Origin: Bacteroidales bacterium
Lineage (GTDB): Bacteria > Bacteroidota > Bacteroidia > Bacteroidales > UBA932
Assembly (NCBI GenBank): GCA_017961175.1
Contig: JAGCXV010000020.1
Span: forward strand, 1 to 39,439
Reading direction: 5' to 3'
Length of the DNA stretch: 39,439 bases
Shown: piece after piece, positions 9,108 to 19,100 of the stretch
Position numbering within the stretch: the stretch's first letter is position 1
Layout: every line of letters starts with the position of its first letter
Program-made: the position numbers and the translations under genes
The notes under the pieces: generated by a model
Told to the model about the DNA's origin: nothing
The model's input: only the letters and a program-made list of their open reading frames with translations
Database searches by the model: none

Positions 9108-9872
9108 ATGGATAACCGGGATAACATAATCGCCAACATCAGGAAAATCGCAAATGAATATGACAACAGGGAGTTGTTCGTGGAGGATCCGATTGCATTC
9201 CCGAGGCATTTCCTCCATTTGGTAAAGGGAGAAGATCCCAATGACGGTTATCCGGTTGTAAAGAATTACCCCTATTCCATTAAGGATGTTGAAATTTCAG
9301 CTGTTATAGCTGCTCATCTGGCCTGGGGAAGAAGGAATATGATTGTGCGGGACATTGCCCGTGCGATGGATGAGATGCAGTGGAAACCGTTTGAATATGT
9401 GATGAAGGGAGAATACCGGAACGGGCCTGAAAGCCTGCACAGGACTGTCCGATGGAGCGAGTTCGCAATGATTTGCGCAAACCTAAAGAAGTTTTATTCA
9501 AGTAATGAAAGTCTTGAAGTGCTTACTCCGGAAAGGATGAGAGTGGAGATATACGGGCAGAAGGAAGATAAGAACTGCGCAAACAAGAAGATACACATGC
9601 TCAGGCGATGGATGGTGCGCAGGGATGGTGTCGTGGATCTTGGTATTTGGAAGAAGATTGATCCTGCAGATCTGGTTATCCCTCTGGATGTGCACGTGCA
9701 CCAGACAGCGCTGGCCCTGGGCATAACTGAAAGGAAATCGACCGACATAAGGACTGCAATGGAAATCACAGCATTCCTGAAAGAATGCTTTCCGGATGAT
9801 CCTTGCCTCGGCGATTATGCCCTGTTCGCCTACCCTGTCGCCGAGCAGATGAAAAACAAAAAGAGCAAATAA
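9108..9872 (+). CDS. TIGR02757/DUF2400 family protein
   Basis: A 254-residue protein of the TIGR02757 (DUF2400) family, widespread in Bacteroidota and without an established function. Family blocks are visible: DPIAFPRHFL near the start, EISAVIAAHLAWGRRNMI (about 63-80), HMLRRWMVRRDGVVDLGIW (about 163-181) and IPLDVHVHQTALALGI (about 191-206). The conserved LDVHVHQ part has a helix-hairpin-helix-glycosylase-like look, but I do not claim an activity. It begins 23 bases after the MmeI-like gene. A GAAATTTG (9089-9096) in that gap is one base off a -7 element. The M14 peptidase follows after 11 bases. GC content returns to the level of the rest of the window. Confidence 0.85.
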   Translation: MDNRDNIIANIRKIANEYDNRELFVEDPIAFPRHFLHLVKGEDPNDGYPVVKNYPYSIKDVEISAVIAAHLAWGRRNMIVRDIARAMDEMQWKPFEYVMKGEYRNGPESLHRTVRWSEFAMICANLKKFYSSNESLEVLTPERMRVEIYGQKEDKNCANKKIHMLRRWMVRRDGVVDLGIWKKIDPADLVIPLDVHVHQTALALGITERKSTDIRTAMEITAFLKECFPDDPCLGDYALFAYPVAEQMKNKKSK

Positions 9873-9883
9873 ATCATTTTGAT

Positions 9884-11425
9884 ATGAAAAGAATAGCCTC
9901 CATCATTCTCGCCTTGAGCCTTCTGGTCATTTCCAGTGACCTTATGGGCCAGGTAAAATTCTTCTCCAACTTTGAGTGCGGCCGCCTGGGCAATGCTGAA
10001 CTTACAGACAGTTCCAATATCTACAGGCCGGATCTGGAGTACAATATCACCAGTGCAAAAGATCCGGACAACCCGGTTGATACCCTGCTCGAGCCAAGTT
10101 CCAGATGGTTCTACTTCCTGATGACAGGAGTCAAGGGAAGAACCGTTACCTTGAAATTCATAGACACTGACCCTTGGGCGCCGATGTACAGCTACGACAA
10201 CAAGGAGTGGATGAGATATGACCCTGAGAAGGAGATGGTTGCAAGGTTTACCGCAAAGAAGAAATACGAAAGGGATTCCGTATGGGTAGCCTATTATGTC
10301 CCTTACACCAACACCCATTTGGAAGAGATGATCGACGAGTGGCAATACAAGGACGGAGTAAGGATTTACTCCATCGGAAAGAGCTTCCAGGGAAGGGAAA
10401 TGAAGATGATGGTGGTGACAAACCACAACATTCCGGACAAGGGAAAGAAGAGAATTTATATCCACGGCCGCGTGCATCCGAGCGAGACTCCTTGCTCCTG
10501 GTGCCTGGAGGGCCTGATCGAGGAGCTCCTGTCTTCAACTCCTTATGCCAGAAGCCTAAGGGACAACGCTGTGTTCTACATCCTGCCTTTCAACAACCCT
10601 GACGGAGTGGCACTCGGACATTCCAGGTGTGACGCAATCGGAGTGAATATGGAAATCAACTATGACCGCCCTGATTCCCTTACAAGGCCTGAGGTCAAGA
10701 ACATCAAGAACTTCATAAACACCACGACATACGGGGAGAATTATCTGGATCTCTTCCTGAACTTCCACTCACAGATAGCCCCTCACATGACATATTGGGT
10801 GCATACGGAAGATAGCACATCCCCTCTTTACTTCAAGAACGAGCAGGTGTTCACATCACTTACAATCGACAGCAACCCTCTGTTTGCCAGCAATATGCTG
10901 AGCTATTCCAAGATGGCTCCGCGATACATTGAAGGTTATTTCTGGAATACTGCCGGAAATCACACCCTTGCCCTGACCCACGAGACTCCATACAGTTTCT
11001 ATAACCGTAATGAAAAGGGAGATGTGGTAACGCTCGAGAATCTCAAGTGGATGGGAAAGAAGACGCTGTGGGCGGTTTCTGACTATCTGGGAATAGCGAC
11101 AGCCGGAAGAATAGTGGTTGAGCCTCACAAGGCAAACCATTGCGTAAAGATGGACGATATGGAGCACGTTTATACGGGTGACCATTACTACATCGCAGAG
11201 AAAGACGGTGCAAGGGTTTCCTACAAGCATAAGGACCTGCCTGCCGGAACCTACGGTATTTACCGCTGGAGTGTCGGAGAAAAGCACCTTGCCAATCCTG
11301 AGGGAGAAAACTGCTGGGAGAGATTTGCCACCTATACCCAGGAAAGCGAAGGAACGTTCAACTTTGCAATTCAGCTCAACGAAGGTCAGAAGGCCTCTTC
11401 AGTCCTTCTACTAAAGGAAGATTAA
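9884..11425 (+). CDS. Secreted M14 family zinc carboxypeptidase
   Basis: A 513-residue exported peptidase. Residues 1-22 form a signal peptide, and ATG 9884 is chosen over an in-frame upstream start because it places that signal at the N-terminus. A beta-rich N-terminal region precedes the M14 domain, as in the cytosolic-carboxypeptidase-like branch. The zinc ligands are H198-x-x-E201 (in GRVHPSETP) and H295 (LNFHSQ). NPDG (238-241) with R248 fits the substrate-binding block, and E367 (THETPY) fits the catalytic glutamate. It should remove C-terminal residues from peptides in the periplasm or outside the cell; the preferred residue is not predictable. nhaC begins after a single base, so the two are translated from one message. 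Confidence 0.88.
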   Translation: MKRIASIILALSLLVISSDLMGQVKFFSNFECGRLGNAELTDSSNIYRPDLEYNITSAKDPDNPVDTLLEPSSRWFYFLMTGVKGRTVTLKFIDTDPWAPMYSYDNKEWMRYDPEKEMVARFTAKKKYERDSVWVAYYVPYTNTHLEEMIDEWQYKDGVRIYSIGKSFQGREMKMMVVTNHNIPDKGKKRIYIHGRVHPSETPCSWCLEGLIEELLSSTPYARSLRDNAVFYILPFNNPDGVALGHSRCDAIGVNMEINYDRPDSLTRPEVKNIKNFINTTTYGENYLDLFLNFHSQIAPHMTYWVHTEDSTSPLYFKNEQVFTSLTIDSNPLFASNMLSYSKMAPRYIEGYFWNTAGNHTLALTHETPYSFYNRNEKGDVVTLENLKWMGKKTLWAVSDYLGIATAGRIVVEPHKANHCVKMDDMEHVYTGDHYYIAEKDGARVSYKHKDLPAGTYGIYRWSVGEKHLANPEGENCWERFATYTQESEGTFNFAIQLNEGQKASSVLLLKED

Positions 11426-11426
11426 A

Positions 11427-12863
11427 ATGAAGAAACCTGGACTTGCACTGTCCCTGCTTCCGGTAGCGATACTGGTAGGGATAATAATCATAGGATCACA
11501 ACTCTTTGGAGGAGACCTCACATCGGGACCCGCCCAGATTGCCCTGGTGTTTGCGGCGGCAGTGGGTTCGCTGATAGCGATGTACGCCCTCAAGGTTCCG
11601 TGGGAGAAGATAGAAGAGGCGATGGTGACCAACCTGAAGAATGCGGGAGGCGCCATATTCATACTGCTGATGATCGGAGCCCTAACTGCATCCTGGGTGC
11701 AGAGCGGAGTGGTTCCGTCTCTGGTGTATTACGGTCTTAAGCTTGTTCATCCGTCTGTATTCCTGATAGTTATCTTTGTATTTACGGCGCTGATATCATT
11801 GTTGATAGGAAGCAGCTGGACAACAATCGGAACAATCGGAGTTGCAATGATGAGCGCAGGCAGCATTCTGGGTCTCCATCCGGGATGGCTGGCAGGAGCA
11901 ATCATCTCAGGATCCTATTTCGGAGACAAGATCTCCCCTCTTTCAGACACCACAAACCTGGCGGCCAGCATATCGGGAGTAAAGCTCTATGACCACGTTA
12001 AATATATGCTGATAACAAATGTGCCGGCAGTTATAGTAACGGGAATCATCTTTGCCATAATCGGGGCGTCAGCCGCAAAGGAAACCACACTGGACGTGCA
12101 TTCCCAGATGGCGGACATTGCATCCACTTACAATGTATCTCCGTGGCTGCTTCTCATTCCGGTCTTTACCATATTCCTGATGGTCAAGAAGATATCGCCG
12201 ATTCTCACTCTCCTTCTTAGCGCGATATTCGCATCCGTTATAGCCTGCTTCGTACAGCCTCAGATCATATCCCAGATAAGCCCGTTTGAGAATATGAGCT
12301 GGGAGACCTTCCTATACGCGCCTATCAAGCTGATGAGTTCTCACGTAGACATAGCGGCGCCGAACGAAATGCTCGGGAAACTTGCTTCCACCAACGGAAT
12401 TGCCGGTATGCTGAATACCGTATGGCTGATAATAAGCGTTACCATTTTCGGCGGAATGCTGGAAGCCGGAGGATTTATACAGACCATCACTGAGAAACTG
12501 GAGAAACTTATGCGGAACACGGTTTCCCTGGTTGCAACCACAATGGCAACCTGCGTTTTCTGCAATGTGGCTCTGAGCGAGCAGTATATGGCGATTATAG
12601 TTCCAGGAAACATGCTCAGGAAACTTTATAATGACAAGGGCTATGAAGGAAGGCTGCTCAGCCGCTCCATAGAAGATTCGGCGACAGTAACCTCAGTGCT
12701 GATTCCTTGGAATACCTGCGGAGCTATGCAGGCCGGAGTTCTGGGAGTGCCGACTCTGGTATATGCTCCGTACTGCCTGTTCAACTATATATCCCCGCTG
12801 TTTTCTATATTTGTAGCTGCAATCGGATACAAGGTAGTCCGTTGGGGTAAAAGAATCAGATAA
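11427..12863 (+). CDS. nhaC: Na+/H+ antiporter of the NhaC family
   Basis: A 478-residue membrane protein with about twelve hydrophobic segments. It carries NhaC family stretches such as SSWTTIGTIGVAMM (about 129-142), SGSYFGDKISPLSDTTNLAA (about 157-176) and ALSEQYMAIIVPGNML (about 382-397). The family exchanges sodium for protons and some members take malate/lactate; the conserved GDKISPLSDTTN stretch is shared by all. It starts one base after the M14 peptidase stop and 17 bases before slyD. Together with the apparently sodium-binding V-ATPase ring, it suggests an organism that runs a sodium cycle. Confidence 0.92.
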   Translation: MKKPGLALSLLPVAILVGIIIIGSQLFGGDLTSGPAQIALVFAAAVGSLIAMYALKVPWEKIEEAMVTNLKNAGGAIFILLMIGALTASWVQSGVVPSLVYYGLKLVHPSVFLIVIFVFTALISLLIGSSWTTIGTIGVAMMSAGSILGLHPGWLAGAIISGSYFGDKISPLSDTTNLAASISGVKLYDHVKYMLITNVPAVIVTGIIFAIIGASAAKETTLDVHSQMADIASTYNVSPWLLLIPVFTIFLMVKKISPILTLLLSAIFASVIACFVQPQIISQISPFENMSWETFLYAPIKLMSSHVDIAAPNEMLGKLASTNGIAGMLNTVWLIISVTIFGGMLEAGGFIQTITEKLEKLMRNTVSLVATTMATCVFCNVALSEQYMAIIVPGNMLRKLYNDKGYEGRLLSRSIEDSATVTSVLIPWNTCGAMQAGVLGVPTLVYAPYCLFNYISPLFSIFVAAIGYKVVRWGKRIR

Positions 12864-12880
12864 TTCAAATATTCAATGAT

Positions 12881-13432
12881 ATGAAAATCGCAAAAGACAA
12901 AGTAGTCAGCCTGAGTTATGTGCTCAAGGTACAAGGACGTGAAATAGAGAAAGTTGTGGCAGAGGAGCCTCTGACATTCATCTTCGGAAGCGGAATGCTT
13001 CTGCCTAAGTTCGAGGCAAATGTAGTGGACAAGGAACCGGGAGATCCGTTTGAGTTTGAACTGGAAGCAGAGGACGCTTACGGACAGGTTAATCCTCAGA
13101 TGATCGTGGACCTTCCTCTGGATATGTTCAAGATCGACGGCAAGATCGACTTTGAGGTAATCAAGGCCGGCAACATCCTCCCTATGCAGGACAGGCAGGG
13201 CCACCGCATGAACGGTATAGTTAAGGAAGTCAAGGCTATGGAGAACAAGGTCACCATGGACTTCAATCATCCTCTGGCTGGTGAGAAACTTCACTTTACC
13301 GGCAAGGTTGAGGCTGTAAGGGATGCAACCCAGAAGGAGCTTGACGAAGGACTGTACGGAGAAAAGGTTCAACACAACTGCTCAGACGAGGATTGCTCCT
13401 GCTGCAGCGGCGGATGCCATCACGACCACTAG
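12881..13432 (+). CDS. slyD: FKBP-type peptidyl-prolyl isomerase, SlyD-like
   Basis: A 183-residue SlyD-type prolyl isomerase and chaperone. It has the FKBP half-domains around an insert-in-flap region (about residues 70-130) and a metal-binding tail rich in His and Cys (about 165-183, ending GGCHHDH). In E. coli, SlyD binds nickel through such a tail and assists hydrogenase maturation; I see no hydrogenase gene here. Its stop codon lies in a CTAG shared with the stop of the gene on the opposite strand. Confidence 0.93.
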   Translation: MKIAKDKVVSLSYVLKVQGREIEKVVAEEPLTFIFGSGMLLPKFEANVVDKEPGDPFEFELEAEDAYGQVNPQMIVDLPLDMFKIDGKIDFEVIKAGNILPMQDRQGHRMNGIVKEVKAMENKVTMDFNHPLAGEKLHFTGKVEAVRDATQKELDEGLYGEKVQHNCSDEDCSCCSGGCHHDH

Positions 13433-14991
13433 ACCTTGCGGGCAACGTTGATGCCGTCCAGTGCGGAAGAAACTATTCCGCCTGAATAGCCGGCACCTTC
13501 TCCGCAAGGATAAAGCCTCGGGAGGCTGATGTGCTGAAGGGTTTCGTTATCCCTTGGAATCCTGACAGGTGAAGACGTCCTGCTTTCCGTAGCAAGCAAA
13601 AGAGATTGAGAGGTGTAATAGCCTCTCATTTTTTTGTCGAACAGAGGGAAAGCACGTCTTAGCCTCTGATATACCGCATCAGGAAGGACTTCGCTGAGAA
13701 GGGCGGAATAAGCCCCTATCTTATAGGAAGTTGCAGGAAGGTCAGCCGAGAGTTTGCCGCGGCAGAAATCATCCATTCTCTGTGCCGGAGCCTTAAGGCA
13801 GCCGCCGTTATGGAGGAAGATTCCCTTTTCCACGCTTTCCTGGAACTTCAGGAGTTTCAGAGGCCCCCACTCGTCAAATTCAGTTATGTCTTCAGGCTCT
13901 ATGCTTGTAACGATTCCGGCATTGGCCCAAGGGGAATTCCTCTCAGAATTGCTCATTCCGTTCAGCAGCACTTCTCCCGGAGAAGTGGAAGAGGGCAGAA
14001 GTATGCCGCCAGGGCACATGCAGAAAGAGAAGACTCCCCTTCCTTCCACCTGTCCTACAAGGGAATACTCTGCGGCGGGAAGGCTCTTGACATATTTTCC
14101 GTGATACTGGATGTCGTTGATAAGGCTTTGCGGATGCTCAGCCCTGACACCGAGGGCAAAACCTTTTGCCTGAAGATCCCAGCCCTTGTCGTAGAAAAGG
14201 CCGTAGATATCCTTTGCGGAATGGCCGGTAGCCAGAATGATACTGCGGGAGCGGTAGGAAGTTTCCTTCATCCCCTCTTCATGCCTTTCAGCGCATCTAA
14301 CTTCCCACATATCTTTCTCACCCTGAGGAGGAACCAGGTCTGTAACCCTTGTATTGAAATGCACCTGTCCGCCGTGGGAAATGATGCAGTTACGGATGTT
14401 CTCCATAATCTGCGGAAGGCGGTTGCTTCCGATATGGGGATGCGCATCGACAAGTATGGAAGGATCAGCTCCGAATTTCACGAGAGGATAAAGAACCTCC
14501 CTGATATCTCCCTTCTTTGTAGAACGTGTGAAAAGCTTTCCGTCTGAAAAACAGCCAGCTCCGCCTTCTCCAAAGCAGTAGTTGGAATCCGGATCCACAA
14601 TCTGTTCAAGCATAAGCCGGGCAGTATCCCTCTTGCGGGCGTGGACATCCTTTCCCCTTTCCAGAATCACAGGGCATTTGCCTCTCTGAAGAAGTGTAAG
14701 CGCGGCAAACAGGCCAGCAGGGCCTGCTCCAACAACGATTACTTTCTCTCCCTTGGAACAATCCAGGTAAGGGGCTGTCCTGAACGCCTGGAACGGCTTG
14801 TCTCCCTTAAGGTAAATCTCCACCCTGTACTTGAAGGAAATCTTACCGCCTCGGGCGTCTATGCTGCGCTTAAGTGTCTGGACGTGAACTATCCTGTCTC
14901 GAGATACGCCGCAGGCACGGACGCATTTCTCCCTTATGGAATTCTCGTCCTGCCTTTCAGAAACCGAAAAGGATATATCCGTCTCTTTCAT
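13429..14991 (-). CDS. FAD-dependent oxidoreductase (COG2509 type)
   Basis: A 520-residue predicted flavoprotein of the group usually annotated as uncharacterised FAD-dependent dehydrogenase. The dinucleotide-binding motif is VVGAGPAGLFAA (86-97), preceded by an N-terminal domain of about 80 residues typical of this group. A second nucleotide-binding block (SIILATGHSAKDI) lies near residue 250. The C-terminal LYPCGEGAGYSGGIVSSALDGI matches the FAD-contacting end of the family. The substrate is unknown. It lies 2 bases downstream of tsaD and is probably co-transcribed with it. Its stop overlaps slyD by 4 bases. Confidence 0.87.
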   Translation of the reverse strand: MKETDISFSVSERQDENSIREKCVRACGVSRDRIVHVQTLKRSIDARGGKISFKYRVEIYLKGDKPFQAFRTAPYLDCSKGEKVIVVGAGPAGLFAALTLLQRGKCPVILERGKDVHARKRDTARLMLEQIVDPDSNYCFGEGGAGCFSDGKLFTRSTKKGDIREVLYPLVKFGADPSILVDAHPHIGSNRLPQIMENIRNCIISHGGQVHFNTRVTDLVPPQGEKDMWEVRCAERHEEGMKETSYRSRSIILATGHSAKDIYGLFYDKGWDLQAKGFALGVRAEHPQSLINDIQYHGKYVKSLPAAEYSLVGQVEGRGVFSFCMCPGGILLPSSTSPGEVLLNGMSNSERNSPWANAGIVTSIEPEDITEFDEWGPLKLLKFQESVEKGIFLHNGGCLKAPAQRMDDFCRGKLSADLPATSYKIGAYSALLSEVLPDAVYQRLRRAFPLFDKKMRGYYTSQSLLLATESRTSSPVRIPRDNETLQHISLPRLYPCGEGAGYSGGIVSSALDGINVARKV

Positions 14992-14993
14992 CT

Positions 14994-16031
14994 CTAAAGC
15001 ATTTGTGAAGCCCTCGGGACAGAAGGCTTGTCAAGGGTGCAGAATTCTCCTCTGCGATATTTGTAAAGTCCGCTGATGGCAATCATTGCGGCATTGTCCG
15101 TGGTAAACCTGAATTCCGGAATGAATGTCTGCCAACCCCTCTTCTTTCCTTCCTCTGCGATTCTGTTCCTCAGGCCGCTGTTGGCGCTCACTCCACCGCC
15201 TATGGCAACCTGGCGTATGCCGGTTTCTTTGACGGCCAGTATGAGTTTCTTCATCAATATGTCTATCAGGGCTTTCTGGAAACTTGCGCAGATATCCGCC
15301 TTGTTTTCTTCTATGAAATCCGGATTCTCCTTTAACCGGTCGCGGAGGAAATAAAGCAGGGAAGTCTTGATTCCGCTGAAACTGTAGTCCAAACCCTGGA
15401 TATGCGGCAGGTTGAATTTGAAGCGGTTGCAGTCTCCTTCCTTTGCCAGGCGGTCCACGATCGGGCCACCGGGATAACCCAGGCCCATCATCTTGGAGCA
15501 TTTGTCAAAAGCCTCCCCCACGGCATCGTCTATGGTCTGGCCCAGGATCTCGAACTCGAAATGTCCGCATACCTTGACTATCTGGGTATGCCCTCCGGAA
15601 ACCAGGAGCGTAAGGAAGGGAAAGCTCGGAACAATGTTCTCCTTTCCTTCCTCCTTAATCAGGCAGGAAAGTATATGTCCCTGAAGATGATTCACTTCCA
15701 CGAGAGGTTTTCCGGTTGCAATGGCAAGCCCCTTGGCGTAGCTGGTACCCACCAGCAGAGATCCCAGAAGACCCGGGCCGCGGGTAAAGGCAATCGCCGA
15801 AACATCATCCATTGTTACCCCTGCCTGCTCCAGAGCCTGGTCAACAACAGGCACAATGTTCATAAGATGAGCCCTGGATGCCAGCTCAGGAACCACTCCT
15901 CCCCACCTTTCGTGAACCTTCTGGCTGGCAATGACGCTGCTCAGAAGATATTCGTCTCTCAGGACGGCTGCGGAAGTGTCGTCACAGGATGATTCTATTC
16001 CAAGTATTATATCTGCTTTCTTTCCGTTCAT
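14994..16031 (-). CDS. tsaD: tRNA N6-threonylcarbamoyladenosine synthase subunit TsaD
   Basis: TsaD (Kae1/YgjD) transfers the threonylcarbamoyl group to A37 of ANN-decoding tRNAs. The 345-residue product shows the ASKHA-type N-terminus (ILGIESSCDDTSAAVL), the metal-binding H115-x3-H119 (NHLQGH) and the GGVSANSGLR block. I place the start at ATG 16031. The frame also has a TTG at 16046, but that codon overlaps the -7 element at 16044-16051, so it cannot be in the transcript from that promoter. The FAD oxidoreductase follows after 2 bases. mtaB, whose enzyme modifies the t6A product further, lies on the same strand beyond tamB. Confidence 0.96.
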   Translation of the reverse strand: MNGKKADIILGIESSCDDTSAAVLRDEYLLSSVIASQKVHERWGGVVPELASRAHLMNIVPVVDQALEQAGVTMDDVSAIAFTRGPGLLGSLLVGTSYAKGLAIATGKPLVEVNHLQGHILSCLIKEEGKENIVPSFPFLTLLVSGGHTQIVKVCGHFEFEILGQTIDDAVGEAFDKCSKMMGLGYPGGPIVDRLAKEGDCNRFKFNLPHIQGLDYSFSGIKTSLLYFLRDRLKENPDFIEENKADICASFQKALIDILMKKLILAVKETGIRQVAIGGGVSANSGLRNRIAEEGKKRGWQTFIPEFRFTTDNAAMIAISGLYKYRRGEFCTLDKPSVPRASQML

Positions 16032-16043
16032 AATTGCAATGTG

Positions 16044-16051
16044 CAAATCTA
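16044..16051 (-). promoter_or_regulatory. Candidate -7 element for tsaD
   Basis: On the minus strand this reads TAGATTTG, matching TAnnTTTG, and lies 12 bases before ATG 16031. The leader would be about 8 bases. No exact -33 TTTG is seen at the usual distance. Confidence 0.55.
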
Positions 16052-16064
16052 ATGAGTTTTTGCT

Positions 16065-16072
16065 TAAATTTG
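16065..16072 (+). promoter_or_regulatory. Candidate -7 element for tamB
   Basis: TAAATTTG matches TAnnTTTG and lies 31 bases before ATG 16104. It is back to back with the tsaD element, 13 bases apart, so the two divergent promoters share their upstream DNA. No exact -33 element is visible. Confidence 0.55.
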
Positions 16073-16103
16073 TAAGTTAAGACAAATATTCGGCAGGAAT
16101 CTG

Positions 16104-19100
16104 ATGATTAGGATACTCAAATATCTGGGCTGGGTGCTTCTGGTAATCCTGTGCCTTGTGATGTTGGCGTACCTTACGCTTCAGATTCCTTATGTCCAGA
16201 CCAAGCTCACCCAGAAAATCGTTAAGTCCCTTACAGAAAACATTGATGCCGACGTAAACATCGGCGAAGTCAATATCCGCTTTTTCAACAAGGTGGTTAT
16301 CAAGGACTTTTCCATTGTATCCAAAGACACCCTCCTGAGTGCCGGGGAACTTGAGGCCGGCATTTCCCTCAGGGGTCTGCTGGACAAAAGGCATACTGTC
16401 AATTCCATAAAGGTCAAGGACGGAGTGTTCAACCTAATATATGAGACAGACTCCACCCTTAACATAGACCGGATATTCCCTGTTTCAGACAAGCCGAAAG
16501 AAAAGGATGAGAGCAATCTGGACCTGGTATTGTCCAAACTGTCCTTGAACAATTTCAGGTTTAATCTGATCAATCCTTTTATCTATCAGCCTGTCGTTGA
16601 GGGACAGATGGACTTCAATAATCTTAGAGTCAGCAATATAAACCTGGAGGCCTCAGACATAGAATACAGTCCGGAAGGAGTGGTGGCAAATATCGAATCG
16701 CTGAACGCCAGGGAGAGCTGCGGATTCGTCCTGAATAACCTTAAGGGTAATTTCGCACTTTCGGATGAAGGTGCCATGCTCCGCAATCCGGATGTCTTAG
16801 CTGACGGAAGCCACTTCAAGGCCGATTACCTTGCATTCGGGTTCAACGATGCCAAAGACTTCAAAGACTTTATCCGCAAGGTAAAGATCAGTTCCAAGCT
16901 GAAGAACAGCACTCTGGCGATGAAGACAATAGGAAGGTTCGCCCCGGATTTCATGGATTCCGACCTGGAGTTCCTCATAAGCGGAGATGTCCAGGGGACC
17001 GTCAGCAATCTCTACTCGAAGAATCTGACGGCAACGTCCAAGGGTGGACAGACTACCGTTTCATTGTCTGACGTAAGGCTTAAAGGACTGACGGATACTT
17101 TCAACACCAAGATAGAAGGACGTGTAAACAATCTGAATACCACCGGCAAAGACCTCTCTCACATAATTGCCGGCCTGAGCGGGGGCGTAAAGGTTGATTT
17201 CCTGGAGCAGATGCCGCCGATGCAGGTATGGAAATATACCGGTACCGTCGGAGGCACTATCGGCCATATCAAGACCGATGGAGTCCTTTCTTCCGGAGGA
17301 ACGAGCATAGCGGTTAACGCCAATGTAAATGCCGCCAGAGACAAGACCGCACCTCTGGTTTCCACAAGGGTTAACGCCAATGACCTTAACCTTTACACAC
17401 TGACAGGCAGCAAGATGCTCGGACTCTTCAGCGGCAGGGGCAGCGTAAGGGTTCTTAGCGGTACGGCCACTGAAGGAATGGCCGTTATCATCGACAGCCT
17501 CAACGTCCGTAAACTCGGTATCAACGGATATAACCTGACAGGAATCTACGGAAAAGGAAAGTATCAGGACGACATATTTGACGGAAAGGTTATCTGCCAC
17601 GATCCGGCCCTTGACCTAATGTTCCAGGGTTCGATCGGAACATCGTCTGCTCCGGGCAATGTATATAACTTCTACGCAAACATCCCATACGCAGACCTTT
17701 ACGCACTTAATCTGGACAAGAGAGACTCAACTGCCATCATATCTACGTTCATAAGCGCAGACCTCCAGAGATTTGTAGACAACGACATCTTCGGATACCT
17801 CAAGATGGACGACATAGTCTACACGAACTCCCATGGAAAATGGAGGATCGGAGACCTTGACGCAACCTCCCTGTTCGAGGACGGCAAGTATGTTATCAAC
17901 CTTGTATCAGACTTTGCCAAAGCCCGTTATGAGGGAACAACGATGATAGACGGATTTATGGACCAGTTTACCAACCAGGTTCTCCGCCGCCATTTCAGCA
18001 ACTTAGTTCCGCAATCCGAGCAGAAGGATATCGAGAGGTTTTACGGTGAGGACTACAGCCTCACCCTCCAGACTCTCAACACTCAGGGAATCTGCGCGTT
18101 CATAAGCCCGGGCCTCTACATACAGCAGGGAACCTCACTCCGGGTAAGGGTAACTGAAGATGACCATTACCGCGTCCTTTTGAACAGCGGACGCCTGGCT
18201 CACGGAAGCAACTATCTGAAGAACGTCCGCCTCACTGTCCTTGACAGGGATTCAAGCATTGCGGCATCAATATTCTCCAGAGACATAGCAGTTGCTGGAT
18301 TCACCGTAGACAGCACACGCCTGATTGCCAACGCCGCAGACAACAGAGTCAATTTCTCGCTTAAGTTCCGCAACGACAGCACTGGCCTTAACAACACCAA
18401 TCTCAACGCTATGGTTTCATTCCTGAAAGACACCACGGTTGATGTTGGAGGATATACAAGAACAGTCTCATCCCCTATTTGGATAAACGTAAGCCCTTCA
18501 GACATAACGCTAAAGGGGCAGAAATGGAATATCCGGGAGTCAGATATGATCTACTCCGATTCCCTGATCACGCTTAACGGAATGAAGATTTATAACGGTA
18601 GCCAGCTTCTGTCTGCCGGCGGAACACTGTCCGAGCATTATCCGGATTCTCTGGGCATCAGGATGGAGAAATTCGACATCGCAATCCTGGACCAGTTCCT
18701 GGACAGGAAGATGAACATTGAGGGACTTCTGTCAGGCCGTGCTATCCTGTCGCTGAACCAGAGGGGTAAATTCTTCGGCTCGTTCAGGGGAGATTCGATG
18801 TCTGTCAACAATTCTCCAGTTGGAACCCTCTACCTGGACGGAAACTGGAACAGCGAGCAAAAGCGCTATGACCTGAGCATCAACACAGAGCAGGATGGAA
18901 AGAAGAAACTTGACATTGAAGGCTATTACCGTCCTGAAGGCTCTTACGTCAATCTGGTTTCCAAGCTGGACGACCTGTCTCTCACCTATTTTGAACCTCT
19001 GATCAGCGATGTTGTATCCCATACATCAGGAACGCTATCCGGAAACTTGAGGATGGAGGGCCCTATTGACAACATTTCCGTAAGCAGCGAGCAATGCCGC

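Noticed and set aside
13810-14547. 245-codon plus-strand frame opposite the FAD oxidoreductase
   Set aside because: It is antisense to a conserved flavoprotein and has no recognisable motif.
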